A DNA stretch of 7,153 nt, taken from an uncultured Lachnospiraceae bacterium. Its GTDB lineage: Bacteria; Bacillota_A; Clostridia; Lachnospirales; Lachnospiraceae. This document shows positions 1 to 5,685 of this stretch, piece by piece. Location of the stretch: positions 1 to 7,153 of the forward strand of contig CAMWWF010000141.1 of the NCBI GenBank assembly GCA_947177885.1, written 5' to 3'. A program made the position numbers and the translations under genes. The stretch's first letter is position 1; each line of letters opens with the position of its first letter. Below the pieces are notes generated by a model that saw only the letters and a list, made by a program, of their open reading frames with translations, had not been told where the DNA came from and made no database searches.

Positions 1-62
1 TTCCCTGCCTTTCTCACTGATGGGCCTGAAAGGTGCCGTTTTGCCCCAAAAGCCTGTGGACT
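1..62. other. Short region downstream of the ABC-F gene
   Basis: These 62 bases follow the ABC-F stop codon (TAG at 65-63, minus strand). A small TTTTG-ccc-CAAAA dyad is visible near 39-51, but it has no adjacent T-run on the minus strand, so I do not call a terminator. Nothing else is supported. Confidence 0.3.
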
Positions 63-1700
63 CTAATTGTCGTCCTCCTCTTTCTGGGCGGTGAAGATAG
101 TGCGCTTCCTTGCCATCTCGTCATTTGCCAGATATTCGTCGTAGGTAGTGATCTTGTCGATCATATGTCCGTCCGGCAGCAGTTCTATGATGCGGTTGGC
201 CGTGGTCTGCACGAACTGATGGTCATGGCAGGAGAACAGGGCCACTCCCGGGAACTTGATCAGCCCGTTGTTCAGGGAGGTGATGGACTCCATGTCCAGA
301 TGGTTGGTGGGCTCGTCCAGCACCAGGCAGTTGGCACCGCTGATCATCATTTTGGAGAGAAGGCAGCGTACCTTTTCGCCTCCGGACAGTACCTTTACCT
401 TCTTCACGCCGTCCTCACCGGCAAACAGCATACGTCCCAGGAAACCGCGGACATAGGTCACATCCTTTATGGGGGAGTAGCCGGTGAGCCAGTCCACAAT
501 GGTCAGGTCATTATCGAATTCTTTTGTGCTGTCCTTGGGGAAATAGGCCTGCGAGGTGGTAACGCCCCATTTTACAGTGCCTTCGTCCGGTTCCAGCTCA
601 CCCATCAGGATCTGGAACAGGGTGGTCTTGGCAAGCTCCTGACTTCCCACAAAGGCGATCTTATCATTATGACCTGCCACGAAGGAGATGTCATCCAGTA
701 CCTTTTCGCCGTTGATCGTCTTGGACAGATGTTCTACGGTCAGGACTTCATTTCCGATCTCACGCTCGGGACGGAAATCGATGTAGGGATATTTTCTGCT
801 GGAGGGTTTGATCTCGTCCAGCTCGATCTTCTCCAAAGCACGCTTTCTGGAGGTTGCCTGCTTGGACTTGGAGGCGTTGGCGGAGAAGCGGGAGATAAAT
901 TCCTGCAGCTCCTTGATCTTCTCTTCCTTTTTCTTGTTGGCTTCCTTCATCTGGCGGATCAGCAGTTGGCTGGACTCATACCAGAAATCGTAGTTCCCGG
1001 CATAGAGCTGAATCTTGCCGTAGTCGATATCGGCGGTGTGAGTACATACCTTATTTAAGAAGTAACGGTCATGGGATACCACGATGACCGTGTTTTCAAA
1101 GTTGATCAAAAATTCCTCCAGCCATGAGATGGCATCCAGATCCAGATGGTTGGTGGGCTCGTCCAGGAGCAGGATGTCGGGGTTTCCGAACAGAGCCTTT
1201 GCCAGCAATACTTTCACTTTGATATTGCTGTCCAGATCTCTCATCGTGGAATAGTGGTACTCCGTATCGATGCCCAGACCATTCAGCAGCATGGCGGCGT
1301 TGGACTCCGCCTCCCATCCGTCCATCTCCGCGAATTCCGCTTCCAGCTCGCTGGCGCGGATGCCGTCTTCATCGGAGAAATCCTCCTTGGCATAGAGGGC
1401 ATCCTTCTCCTTCATGATCTGGTACAGCCGCTCGTTGCCCATGATGACGGTGTCCATAACGGCGCAGTCATCATATTTGAAATGATCCTGCTCCAGTACG
1501 GAGAGACGCTGTCCGGGGGTAATGGTGATATCGCCGCTGGTAGTCTCCAGTCTGCCGGAAAGAATCTTCAGGAAGGTGGATTTGCCTGCGCCGTTGGCGC
1601 CGATGACGCCGTAGCAGTTCCCTTCCGTAAATTTAATGTTCACGTCCTCAAATAGCGCTTTTTTGCCGATTCGTAATGTTACATTGTTTGCCTGTATCAT
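63..1700 (-). CDS. ABC-F family ATPase, YkpA/YbiT-type ribosome-associated translation factor
   Basis: A 545-residue soluble protein with two ATP-binding cassettes and no membrane segment, as in ABC-F proteins, which bind the ribosomal E site and help stalled or starting ribosomes instead of transporting solutes. Cassette 1 has Walker A GANGAGKS (34-41), Walker B ILLLDE (176-181) and switch His210. Cassette 2 has signature LSGGE (438-442), Walker B LVLDE (459-463) and His492. The charged interdomain linker (about 240-310, with KKKEEKIKELQEF and NASKSKQATSRKR) is the P-site tRNA-contacting part of the family. Length and linker match B. subtilis YkpA and E. coli YbiT, as I remember them. Two motifs are degenerate: the first signature reads MRDLDSN instead of LSGGQ, and the second Walker A reads GSQELAKTT; both are also weak in YkpA. 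The ATG at 1700 is preceded by AGAGGT. It is monocistronic here. The role is well supported for the family; a specific antibiotic-resistance role is not. Confidence 0.95.
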   Translation of the reverse strand: MIQANNVTLRIGKKALFEDVNIKFTEGNCYGVIGANGAGKSTFLKILSGRLETTSGDITITPGQRLSVLEQDHFKYDDCAVMDTVIMGNERLYQIMKEKDALYAKEDFSDEDGIRASELEAEFAEMDGWEAESNAAMLLNGLGIDTEYHYSTMRDLDSNIKVKVLLAKALFGNPDILLLDEPTNHLDLDAISWLEEFLINFENTVIVVSHDRYFLNKVCTHTADIDYGKIQLYAGNYDFWYESSQLLIRQMKEANKKKEEKIKELQEFISRFSANASKSKQATSRKRALEKIELDEIKPSSRKYPYIDFRPEREIGNEVLTVEHLSKTINGEKVLDDISFVAGHNDKIAFVGSQELAKTTLFQILMGELEPDEGTVKWGVTTSQAYFPKDSTKEFDNDLTIVDWLTGYSPIKDVTYVRGFLGRMLFAGEDGVKKVKVLSGGEKVRCLLSKMMISGANCLVLDEPTNHLDMESITSLNNGLIKFPGVALFSCHDHQFVQTTANRIIELLPDGHMIDKITTYDEYLANDEMARKRTIFTAQKEEDDN

Positions 1701-1730
1701 TGCAATACCTCTGTTTTCCTTAATTTATTT

Positions 1731-1800
1731 GTAACTGTTCAGAACCAGGCAAACACCGGGGAAACGCGCAGTGTTTTCGAGGTTGGTTCTGAATGGTTAC
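1731..1800. repeat. 70-base imperfect palindrome in the ABC-F 5' leader
   Basis: The left arm at 1731-1747 (GTAACTGTTCAGAACCA) and the right arm at 1784-1800 (TGGTTCTGAATGGTTAC) are inverted copies differing at two positions. Inside them AAACAC (1751-1756) faces GTGTTT (1771-1776). Read as plus-strand RNA, the two differing positions become U-G and G-U wobbles, so all 17 outer pairs form. Read as minus-strand RNA, which is the ABC-F leader, they are C-A mismatches. It lies between the ABC-F promoter and its start codon. It could be a leader hairpin controlling ABC-F, or an inserted interspersed palindromic repeat. I see no second copy in this window. Confidence 0.7.
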
Positions 1801-1824
1801 TTTCATTTTACACAGTTAACCTCT

Positions 1825-1852
1825 ATTATACATAAAAACATTGATATTTCAA
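1825..1852 (-). promoter_or_regulatory. Sigma-A-type promoter of the ABC-F gene
   Basis: On the minus strand TTGAAA (1852-1847) and TATAAT (1830-1825) are separated by 16 bases. Transcription would start near 1818 and give a leader of roughly 118 bases containing the 1731-1800 palindrome. The -10 is perfect and the -35 matches four of six consensus positions. Confidence 0.75.
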
Positions 1853-1859
1853 GCAAAAT

Positions 1860-1871
1860 CGGCAGTTGCCG
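1860..1871. promoter_or_regulatory. Small dyad upstream of the ABC-F promoter
   Basis: CGGCA-GT-TGCCG is a dyad with 5-base arms, lying 8 bases upstream of the ABC-F -35 box. Its position would suit a regulator site, but a dyad this short can arise by chance. No family is assigned. Confidence 0.2.
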
Positions 1872-1911
1872 GCATAATCCGTGTATCAGTTCAGTCATAC
1901 GGCACCGCGAA

Positions 1912-1945
1912 GTCCCAATTGCGTTCCTGCGCAATTTTACGGGAC
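1912..1945. other. Hairpin-forming intergenic sequence
   Basis: GTCCC (1912-1916) and AATTGCG (1917-1923) pair with CGCAATT (1930-1936) and GGGAC (1941-1945) around a 6-base loop, with a 4-base bulge (ttac) on the right arm: 12 pairs in all. A second possible stem, GCAGCAG (1961-1967) with CTGCTGC (1992-1998), follows closely. No U-run follows either, so they are not terminators. The stretch 1861-2140 holds no convincing protein gene, and these hairpins are its main visible structure. Confidence 0.45.
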
Positions 1946-2118
1946 CTGCGGGCGCAGTGTGCAGCAGGGTTATAGTTCGCAGAAGGCTGAACTGCTGCCA
2001 AAATGCCACATAGACTGGGGACGGGAACGATGCCTGGGTTCAGACGGGCGAGTGTCCGACATAAATAAGCGGTCGTCAATATTCTCCGGTCACTTATGGA
2101 CGGCATGATTGAACGGTC

Positions 2119-2135
2119 ATGAGTCAAAAACTCAT
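2119..2135. promoter_or_regulatory. Inverted repeat just upstream of the 2146 promoter
   Basis: ATGAGT (2119-2124) and ACTCAT (2130-2135) form a perfect 6-base inverted repeat around CAAAA, ending 10 bases before the -35 box of the promoter at 2146-2174. It may be an activator or repressor site. The evidence is position and symmetry only. Confidence 0.25.
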
Positions 2136-2145
2136 TTCGGCAGGG

Positions 2146-2174
2146 TTTACACCCCATATGCAATTTGCTATAAT
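2146..2174 (+). promoter_or_regulatory. Strong extended -10 promoter for the repeat membrane protein
   Basis: TTTACA (2146-2151) and TATAAT (2169-2174) are separated by exactly 17 bases, and TGC immediately before the -10 gives the extended TGnTATAAT form. This is the best promoter in the window. Initiation is predicted at about 2181, leaving a leader of about 90 bases before the first candidate start codon. Confidence 0.8.
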
Positions 2175-2178
2175 GAGG

Positions 2179-2190
2179 TGACAGCTGTCA
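2179..2190. promoter_or_regulatory. Perfect 12-base palindrome at the predicted transcription start
   Basis: TGACAGCTGTCA is a perfect palindrome beginning 5 bases after the -10 box and covering the predicted start site. A homodimeric repressor bound there would block initiation. The operator role is inferred from symmetry and position, and no regulator gene is adjacent. Confidence 0.4.
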
Positions 2191-2270
2191 GCTGCCTGTA
2201 AAAGCGGCGGTAACGGGAAGACAAAGGAATCTCCGGGAGAAGATTTACGGACCGGAAGGCTTTATGCACC

Positions 2271-2774
2271 GTGTCCGGCACGGAGCTGACGGAGTCAGAA
2301 AAGCGCATGCTGCGCGGAAATGAGGAAAAAATGGATCATATGACAACAGCCCCTGATACACAAAAGCTGATAAAGGAACTCAAGCGTACACAGATCATCT
2401 GTATGGTGTTATCTTTCCTGTCGCTCTGCCTGTTGGGAGGAGGTATCCTGCTGTTCGGCAAGGTACAGGAGCTGACGGAAATCTGCAGGCCTGTGGCGGA
2501 GAAGGTGTCAGCTCTGGATGTGGAGAGCCTGAACGATACACTGGCCCATATCAATGCTTCTCTGGAAACGGTGGACTGGGAGCAGGTGGCGGACGCACTG
2601 GGAGAGTTGGATGTGGAAGCGATCAATTCCGCCATAGAGGGACTGGATACGGAGGAACTTTCCGAGTCCCTGAAGAATCTGAATGACGCGGTGGAGAAAG
2701 TGCAGGAAATCAGTGAGAAGATGAGTGAGGGAATGAGCAATGTGACATCCTGGGTCGGCGGAATGTTTCATTAA
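2271..2774 (+). CDS. Small single-pass membrane protein with 12-residue helical repeats
   Basis: I do not recognise a named family. The predicted 167-residue protein has a charged N-terminal part (1-40, ending KELKRT), one hydrophobic segment (about 41-63, IICMVLSFLSLCLLGGGILLF), then an acidic helical part probably outside the membrane. That part contains LDxExLxxxLxx units: LDVESLNDTLAH (82-93), VDWEQVADALGE (101-112), LDVEAINSAIEG (113-124) and LDTEELSESLKN (125-136), followed by LNDAVEKVQEIS. This suggests a long amphipathic helix or coiled coil. The start is uncertain. GTG 2271 follows GGAAGG at 11 bases and gives the longest product. ATG 2331 follows GAGGA closely, would give 147 residues and keeps the membrane segment. 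It has its own strong promoter and terminator, so it is probably transcribed alone. A scaffold or envelope-sensing role is only a guess. Confidence 0.75.
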   Translation: MSGTELTESEKRMLRGNEEKMDHMTTAPDTQKLIKELKRTQIICMVLSFLSLCLLGGGILLFGKVQELTEICRPVAEKVSALDVESLNDTLAHINASLETVDWEQVADALGELDVEAINSAIEGLDTEELSESLKNLNDAVEKVQEISEKMSEGMSNVTSWVGGMFH

Positions 2775-2820
2775 TGCGGTATCTGTGATGACAGCTTCTT
2801 TTCATTCAGGAACGTGACCC

Positions 2821-2865
2821 GGGGGACAGAAGGCGAAGGCGCTGTCCCCCGTTTATCATCTTTTT
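2821..2865 (+). terminator. Rho-independent terminator after the repeat membrane protein
   Basis: GGGGGACAG (2821-2829) and CTGTCCCCC (2842-2850) form a perfect 9-base GC-rich stem around a 12-base loop, followed by a T-rich tail (gtttatcatcttttt). The tail is on the plus-strand side, so it mainly ends the 2271-2774 transcript. On the minus strand the stem lacks a T-run, so its use by the converging 2941-5400 gene is doubtful. Confidence 0.75.
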
Positions 2866-2940
2866 GAGTCCGATCTTCCGCAGTTTTGCCGATGGGCAGT
2901 TTGCAGGTGCAGTATTCATCTGTGCGGAGCGGGAATGCTT

Positions 2941-5400
2941 TTACATCCGGTAACACAGACACTCCATGGATACTTCTCCGTTTTCATCAAGGGTGTGGCG
3001 AAGAATCCAGCCGTTGTATACGGTGTCGGCCAACAGGCAATGGGTGGAGACTGCGGAGATGTTTCCCCTGCTGTCCCTGTTTACCGTCACCAGATAATCC
3101 GTATCTTCCCACGCAAGAAAATAGAATTCTTCACTGGTGCTGCCGGCATCCAGGGCAGTGCCGTATCCGTCTCCCATATGAGGGAATCTGTAATAGATCC
3201 AACAGGGAACTTCGTCCTGCTCGCGGAGCTGGCGGATCCAGATATCTCCGCTGTCCTCCAGGCAGAACCATTCATCTCCGGACCGTTTCCCCGATATGTA
3301 GTACTGTTTCAGCACTCCGTTCTGGTCATCGGTCATTTTTTCCAGCATTTCATCAAAAGTCAATTCCCGGCAGCCGGCAGCGTGTTCTTTCAGAAGCTCA
3401 GGGAGTGTTCCTTCCTTAAGCCGTTCTGTCAGCATATTTCCCAATGCTTCCATATAGGAGGGGAGAGGCGGCTCCTTTGTCTCTAACCGGGCATAATAGC
3501 GATAGCGCACTTTCTCTGTGTTCAGGTACATTATGGTGTCCGGCTTTAAGTCAAATTCCCAGAAGGGAATGACATAATCCTCATTTCCTTCCGCATAGCT
3601 TCCCAGCTCATAGGTATTATAGTGGATGCCTATTCCTTCCTCTGACAGAAAGAACCGGAAATCTTCCAGGATGCCTGACCGGGACTCCGGGGTCTCATAG
3701 AAATGAAGTCCGGGATGATCCTTTTCTATATAGAGGGCCACGATCTCACAGATTTCCTCCGGTGAATTTTTCACTATATCCGTAATGGCGATCCGCTTTC
3801 CCGTTCGGCGGTCAAAGACATATTCCTCTGACCATGTGTTGGGGTGGGCTCCGCCGGAGTAGTAGGTTTCCTCGGCAATGGTGATGCCGAGGTAGTTGTC
3901 ATTGAGATAGGAGGGCCAGGCTGTGACTTCCATATAACTGCCCAATCCGTCGGGAAGCGGAAGAAATTCGCTTTCGGAGGCATAGCTTGTCTCAAAGGAA
4001 TCCAGTTCCTTCCGGAGATCTCTGTATACATTGTCCAGATAAGCATTCACGGCATGGTCGCCTGCAGTGTCCCCGGTGAGAAAAAATCTGGTGAAAACAG
4101 TGTGGTAAGTAAAGCTTTCTGTTTCTCCGTCCACATCGGTCTTTACCGTGAAGGTATGATCCAGGGTATCGCAGGTACCGATCTCTTCCGCCAGATCCTC
4201 ATAATATACCTCTATGATCTGGGGTTCCGGATCGTCTCCGTGCAGAGGGGACCGCATGACGCAGTACCGGGAATCTGCTTTATCATTGAAATAGAAGTAA
4301 TCTCCGTCCGTGTAGCACAGATACCGGTCACCATAGGCGGGACTGAGAAAGGCTTCGCCGCCCCGCAGATACCGGCTGTACGCAAGTGTGATGCCGCTTC
4401 CGTCCCAGGGGATCTGGTAGAGGCTGACAACAGAACCTTCTCTTTTGGCAAAGTATGCGCCTGACTCGTCACAGAAGATATCGTCCCCGGTATATCTCTG
4501 CATGGGCAGGAACTGCCCCCATTCTTCCGCGTGATGAAGATCATCCAGGGATATGCGGTACCATGTGGTCAGGGGCTGTCCGGAGTCGGCTTCTTCCGCG
4601 CAGTACAGGGCATCATTGGTGAGAAATACGCTGTTGCGGGCAATGTTGTCCGTGGGAAAATCAATGCTTTCCAGTCTGCCGCTTTCCGGGTCACAGGCGG
4701 CAAGATTTCCGTCCTCATCCATCAGGAACAGATATCCGTAATGACGCATCTGGTAAGGCAGGGAGGGAAGACGGGAGTACCAGAGCGGTTCCCTGTAGCC
4801 CTCCGGAAGCAGTCCGTACAGGGTTTCCGACTCCCCGATCCTGGTGACGGAACGAAACTCCGTATCCGGCCGGTAATAGATATTTTCCCGGAAATTGTCG
4901 CTGATGAGATAAATAATATCGTCATAGATATCGATCTCATAATAGTCATCATAATTATTGTAACTTGAGTATTCCGCAGTGGTGTTGGGCACCTGGGAGG
5001 TCAGGAGCTTATGGGTCTGTCTGTTCAGATCCGCCATGTACAGGCAGGTGTCCGCGCCGGTCAGGGAAGCGGTAAGGGGCTTTTCCAAAAAGAAGATGTG
5101 ATCTTCATAGATGCAGAATTGTCCGGACTGGTTGGAATCGGCGTTGAAATAGAAGTCTTGTTTCAACGTGTCAGAAGCATACCGGCTTAACTGTCCGTCC
5201 CAGTAGCCGTACAGGAAGCCGTCATATGACTGGATACTCTTTCCCGTGTCATCACGGAAGTAGGGGACGGAGTGGAAGGGAGAGGCATCCGCGGCAGAAC
5301 TGTTCCAAAGAGCGGTACATGAAGGCGGATAAATTGTTTCCGCAAGTTGCGGGCAGAGACCCGAAAAATCAGGGATTTTCGGGTTCGCTTCGCTCGTCAA
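2941..5400 (-). CDS. Propeller-like plus DUF4163/DUF3298 (RsiV/PdaC-like) protein, N-terminally truncated
   Basis: The open frame of 819 residues ends with TAA at 2943-2941. Residues about 55-380 contain repeated strand-turn-strand segments (SYDGFLYGYWDGQLSRY, IYDDIIYLISDN, YLFLMDEDGNLAACD, YLCYTDGDYFYFND), resembling DUF5050-type beta-propellers. Residues about 430-615 look like DUF4163 plus DUF3298: GGAHPNTW (516-523), YVFDRRTGKRIAITDIV, then FFLSEEGIGIHYNTYELGSYAEG. These domains occur in exported proteins such as the anti-sigma factor RsiV and the deacetylase PdaC. The C-terminal 200 residues are not recognised. Relatives have a signal peptide or membrane anchor; none is visible here. The only available upstream start is TTG 5400 without a proper ribosome binding site, an in-frame stop lies seven codons before it, and the first 20 or so codons fall in the structured element at 5338-5474. 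The first internal ATG is residue 122. I infer loss of the original 5' end, so this may be a pseudogene, although the rest of the frame is intact over 2.4 kb. Confidence 0.75.
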   Translation of the reverse strand: MTSEANPKIPDFSGLCPQLAETIYPPSCTALWNSSAADASPFHSVPYFRDDTGKSIQSYDGFLYGYWDGQLSRYASDTLKQDFYFNADSNQSGQFCIYEDHIFFLEKPLTASLTGADTCLYMADLNRQTHKLLTSQVPNTTAEYSSYNNYDDYYEIDIYDDIIYLISDNFRENIYYRPDTEFRSVTRIGESETLYGLLPEGYREPLWYSRLPSLPYQMRHYGYLFLMDEDGNLAACDPESGRLESIDFPTDNIARNSVFLTNDALYCAEEADSGQPLTTWYRISLDDLHHAEEWGQFLPMQRYTGDDIFCDESGAYFAKREGSVVSLYQIPWDGSGITLAYSRYLRGGEAFLSPAYGDRYLCYTDGDYFYFNDKADSRYCVMRSPLHGDDPEPQIIEVYYEDLAEEIGTCDTLDHTFTVKTDVDGETESFTYHTVFTRFFLTGDTAGDHAVNAYLDNVYRDLRKELDSFETSYASESEFLPLPDGLGSYMEVTAWPSYLNDNYLGITIAEETYYSGGAHPNTWSEEYVFDRRTGKRIAITDIVKNSPEEICEIVALYIEKDHPGLHFYETPESRSGILEDFRFFLSEEGIGIHYNTYELGSYAEGNEDYVIPFWEFDLKPDTIMYLNTEKVRYRYYARLETKEPPLPSYMEALGNMLTERLKEGTLPELLKEHAAGCRELTFDEMLEKMTDDQNGVLKQYYISGKRSGDEWFCLEDSGDIWIRQLREQDEVPCWIYYRFPHMGDGYGTALDAGSTSEEFYFLAWEDTDYLVTVNRDSRGNISAVSTHCLLADTVYNGWILRHTLDENGEVSMECLCYRM

Positions 5401-5474
5401 ATCCCCGAATGATCATCTGCTCGTGCAGGCACGGCAGATGCTTCTTCGGGCGCTTGACTCTGCCCTTTGCGGAC
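5338..5474. repeat. Structured multi-hairpin element, candidate structured RNA or palindromic MITE
   Basis: Nested complementary segments fold into a branched structure. The closing stem pairs CCGCAA (5340-5345) with TTGCGG (5467-5472) and GGGCAGAG (5351-5358) with CTCTGCCC (5458-5465). Hairpin 1 pairs CCCGAAAAATC (5360-5370) with GATTTTCGGG (5374-5383), with one bulged base. Hairpin 2 pairs GTCAA (5396-5400) with TTGAC (5454-5458), CCCGAA (5404-5409) with TTCGGG (5445-5450), CATCTGC (5414-5420) with GCAGATG (5434-5440) and CGTG (5422-5425) with CACG (5430-5433). The 5-base direct repeat ATTGT flanks it (5333-5337 and 5475-5479), as a target-site duplication would. It is too symmetric to assign a strand. 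It could be a non-autonomous mobile element, a minus-strand leader RNA, or an uncatalogued RNA gene. Confidence 0.65.
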
Positions 5475-5483
5475 ATTGTACCA
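5475..5483 (-). promoter_or_regulatory. Possible minus-strand extended -10 at the edge of the structured element
   Basis: The minus strand reads TGGTACAAT (5483-5475), an extended -10 form (TGnTACAAT), with no good -35 box. Transcription would begin near 5468, within a few bases of the element's closing stem, and run towards the DUF3298 gene. The ATTGT possible target-site duplication overlaps it. Confidence 0.3.
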
Positions 5484-5577
5484 CGGCATTACATCAAAAT
5501 TGCATCAGAATGGGCACAGGATGCCCTGAACTGCCGCCTGTGACGACATATCAGCGGAAATTCTGCCTGAAAAACAG

Positions 5578-5606
5578 TTGACGGTATGACTGTGCAATGT
5601 TAACAT
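5578..5606 (+). promoter_or_regulatory. Promoter of the methyltransferase gene
   Basis: TTGACG (5578-5583) and TAACAT (5601-5606) are separated by 17 bases, and TGT before the -10 gives an extended form. Initiation near 5613 places the in-frame ATG at 5605 upstream of the transcript, which supports ATG 5686 as the real start. The stretch 5484-5577 before it shows nothing else that I can support. Confidence 0.65.
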
Positions 5607-5685
5607 GATTACAGGATTCCTAGAGATCAGTAGGTATCTTTACGATATGTCGGCGGTTTACCGATCAGACGGGAGGAGAAGATTT

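Noticed and set aside
33..1655. Long open frames on the plus strand opposite the ABC-F gene (33-1058 and 1146-1655)
   Set aside because: They are antisense to a complete, well-conserved ABC-F gene, show no recognisable domains and lack convincing ribosome binding sites.
1771..2163. Several overlapping small open frames on both strands in the intergenic region
   Set aside because: Their composition is not protein-like, they overlap one another and the ABC-F promoter, and none has a good ribosome binding site.
2336..2740. Minus-strand open frame of 134 codons opposite the membrane protein
   Set aside because: It is antisense to the repeat-bearing gene. Its Ser-rich composition is the expected complement of the plus-strand codons, and there is no start signal.
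3844..4968. Plus-strand open frames opposite the DUF3298-type gene (3844-4464 and 4531-4968)
   Set aside because: They are antisense to a 2.4-kb open frame whose protein has recognisable domains, and they have no identifiable products.
5340..5352. CCGCAA-g-TTGCGG as an independent small palindrome
   Set aside because: The loop would be a single base, so as RNA the left half is better paired with the distant TTGCGG at 5467-5472 as part of the larger element.
5333..5479. Clean gene restoration by removing the element between the ATTGT repeats
   Set aside because: Joining the flanks with one ATTGT does not extend the DUF3298 frame; a TAA appears within a few codons upstream. Simple insertion into an otherwise intact gene is therefore not shown.
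5226..5543. Plus-strand open frame across the structured element
   Set aside because: It reads through the hairpins with low-complexity basic and cysteine content and no family resemblance. It is best explained by the palindromic sequence.
5605..5685. Earlier in-frame ATG (5605) for the methyltransferase
   Set aside because: It overlaps the -10 box, has no ribosome binding site, and the extra 27 residues precede the normal family start. ATG 5686 has a strong GGGAGGAGA.
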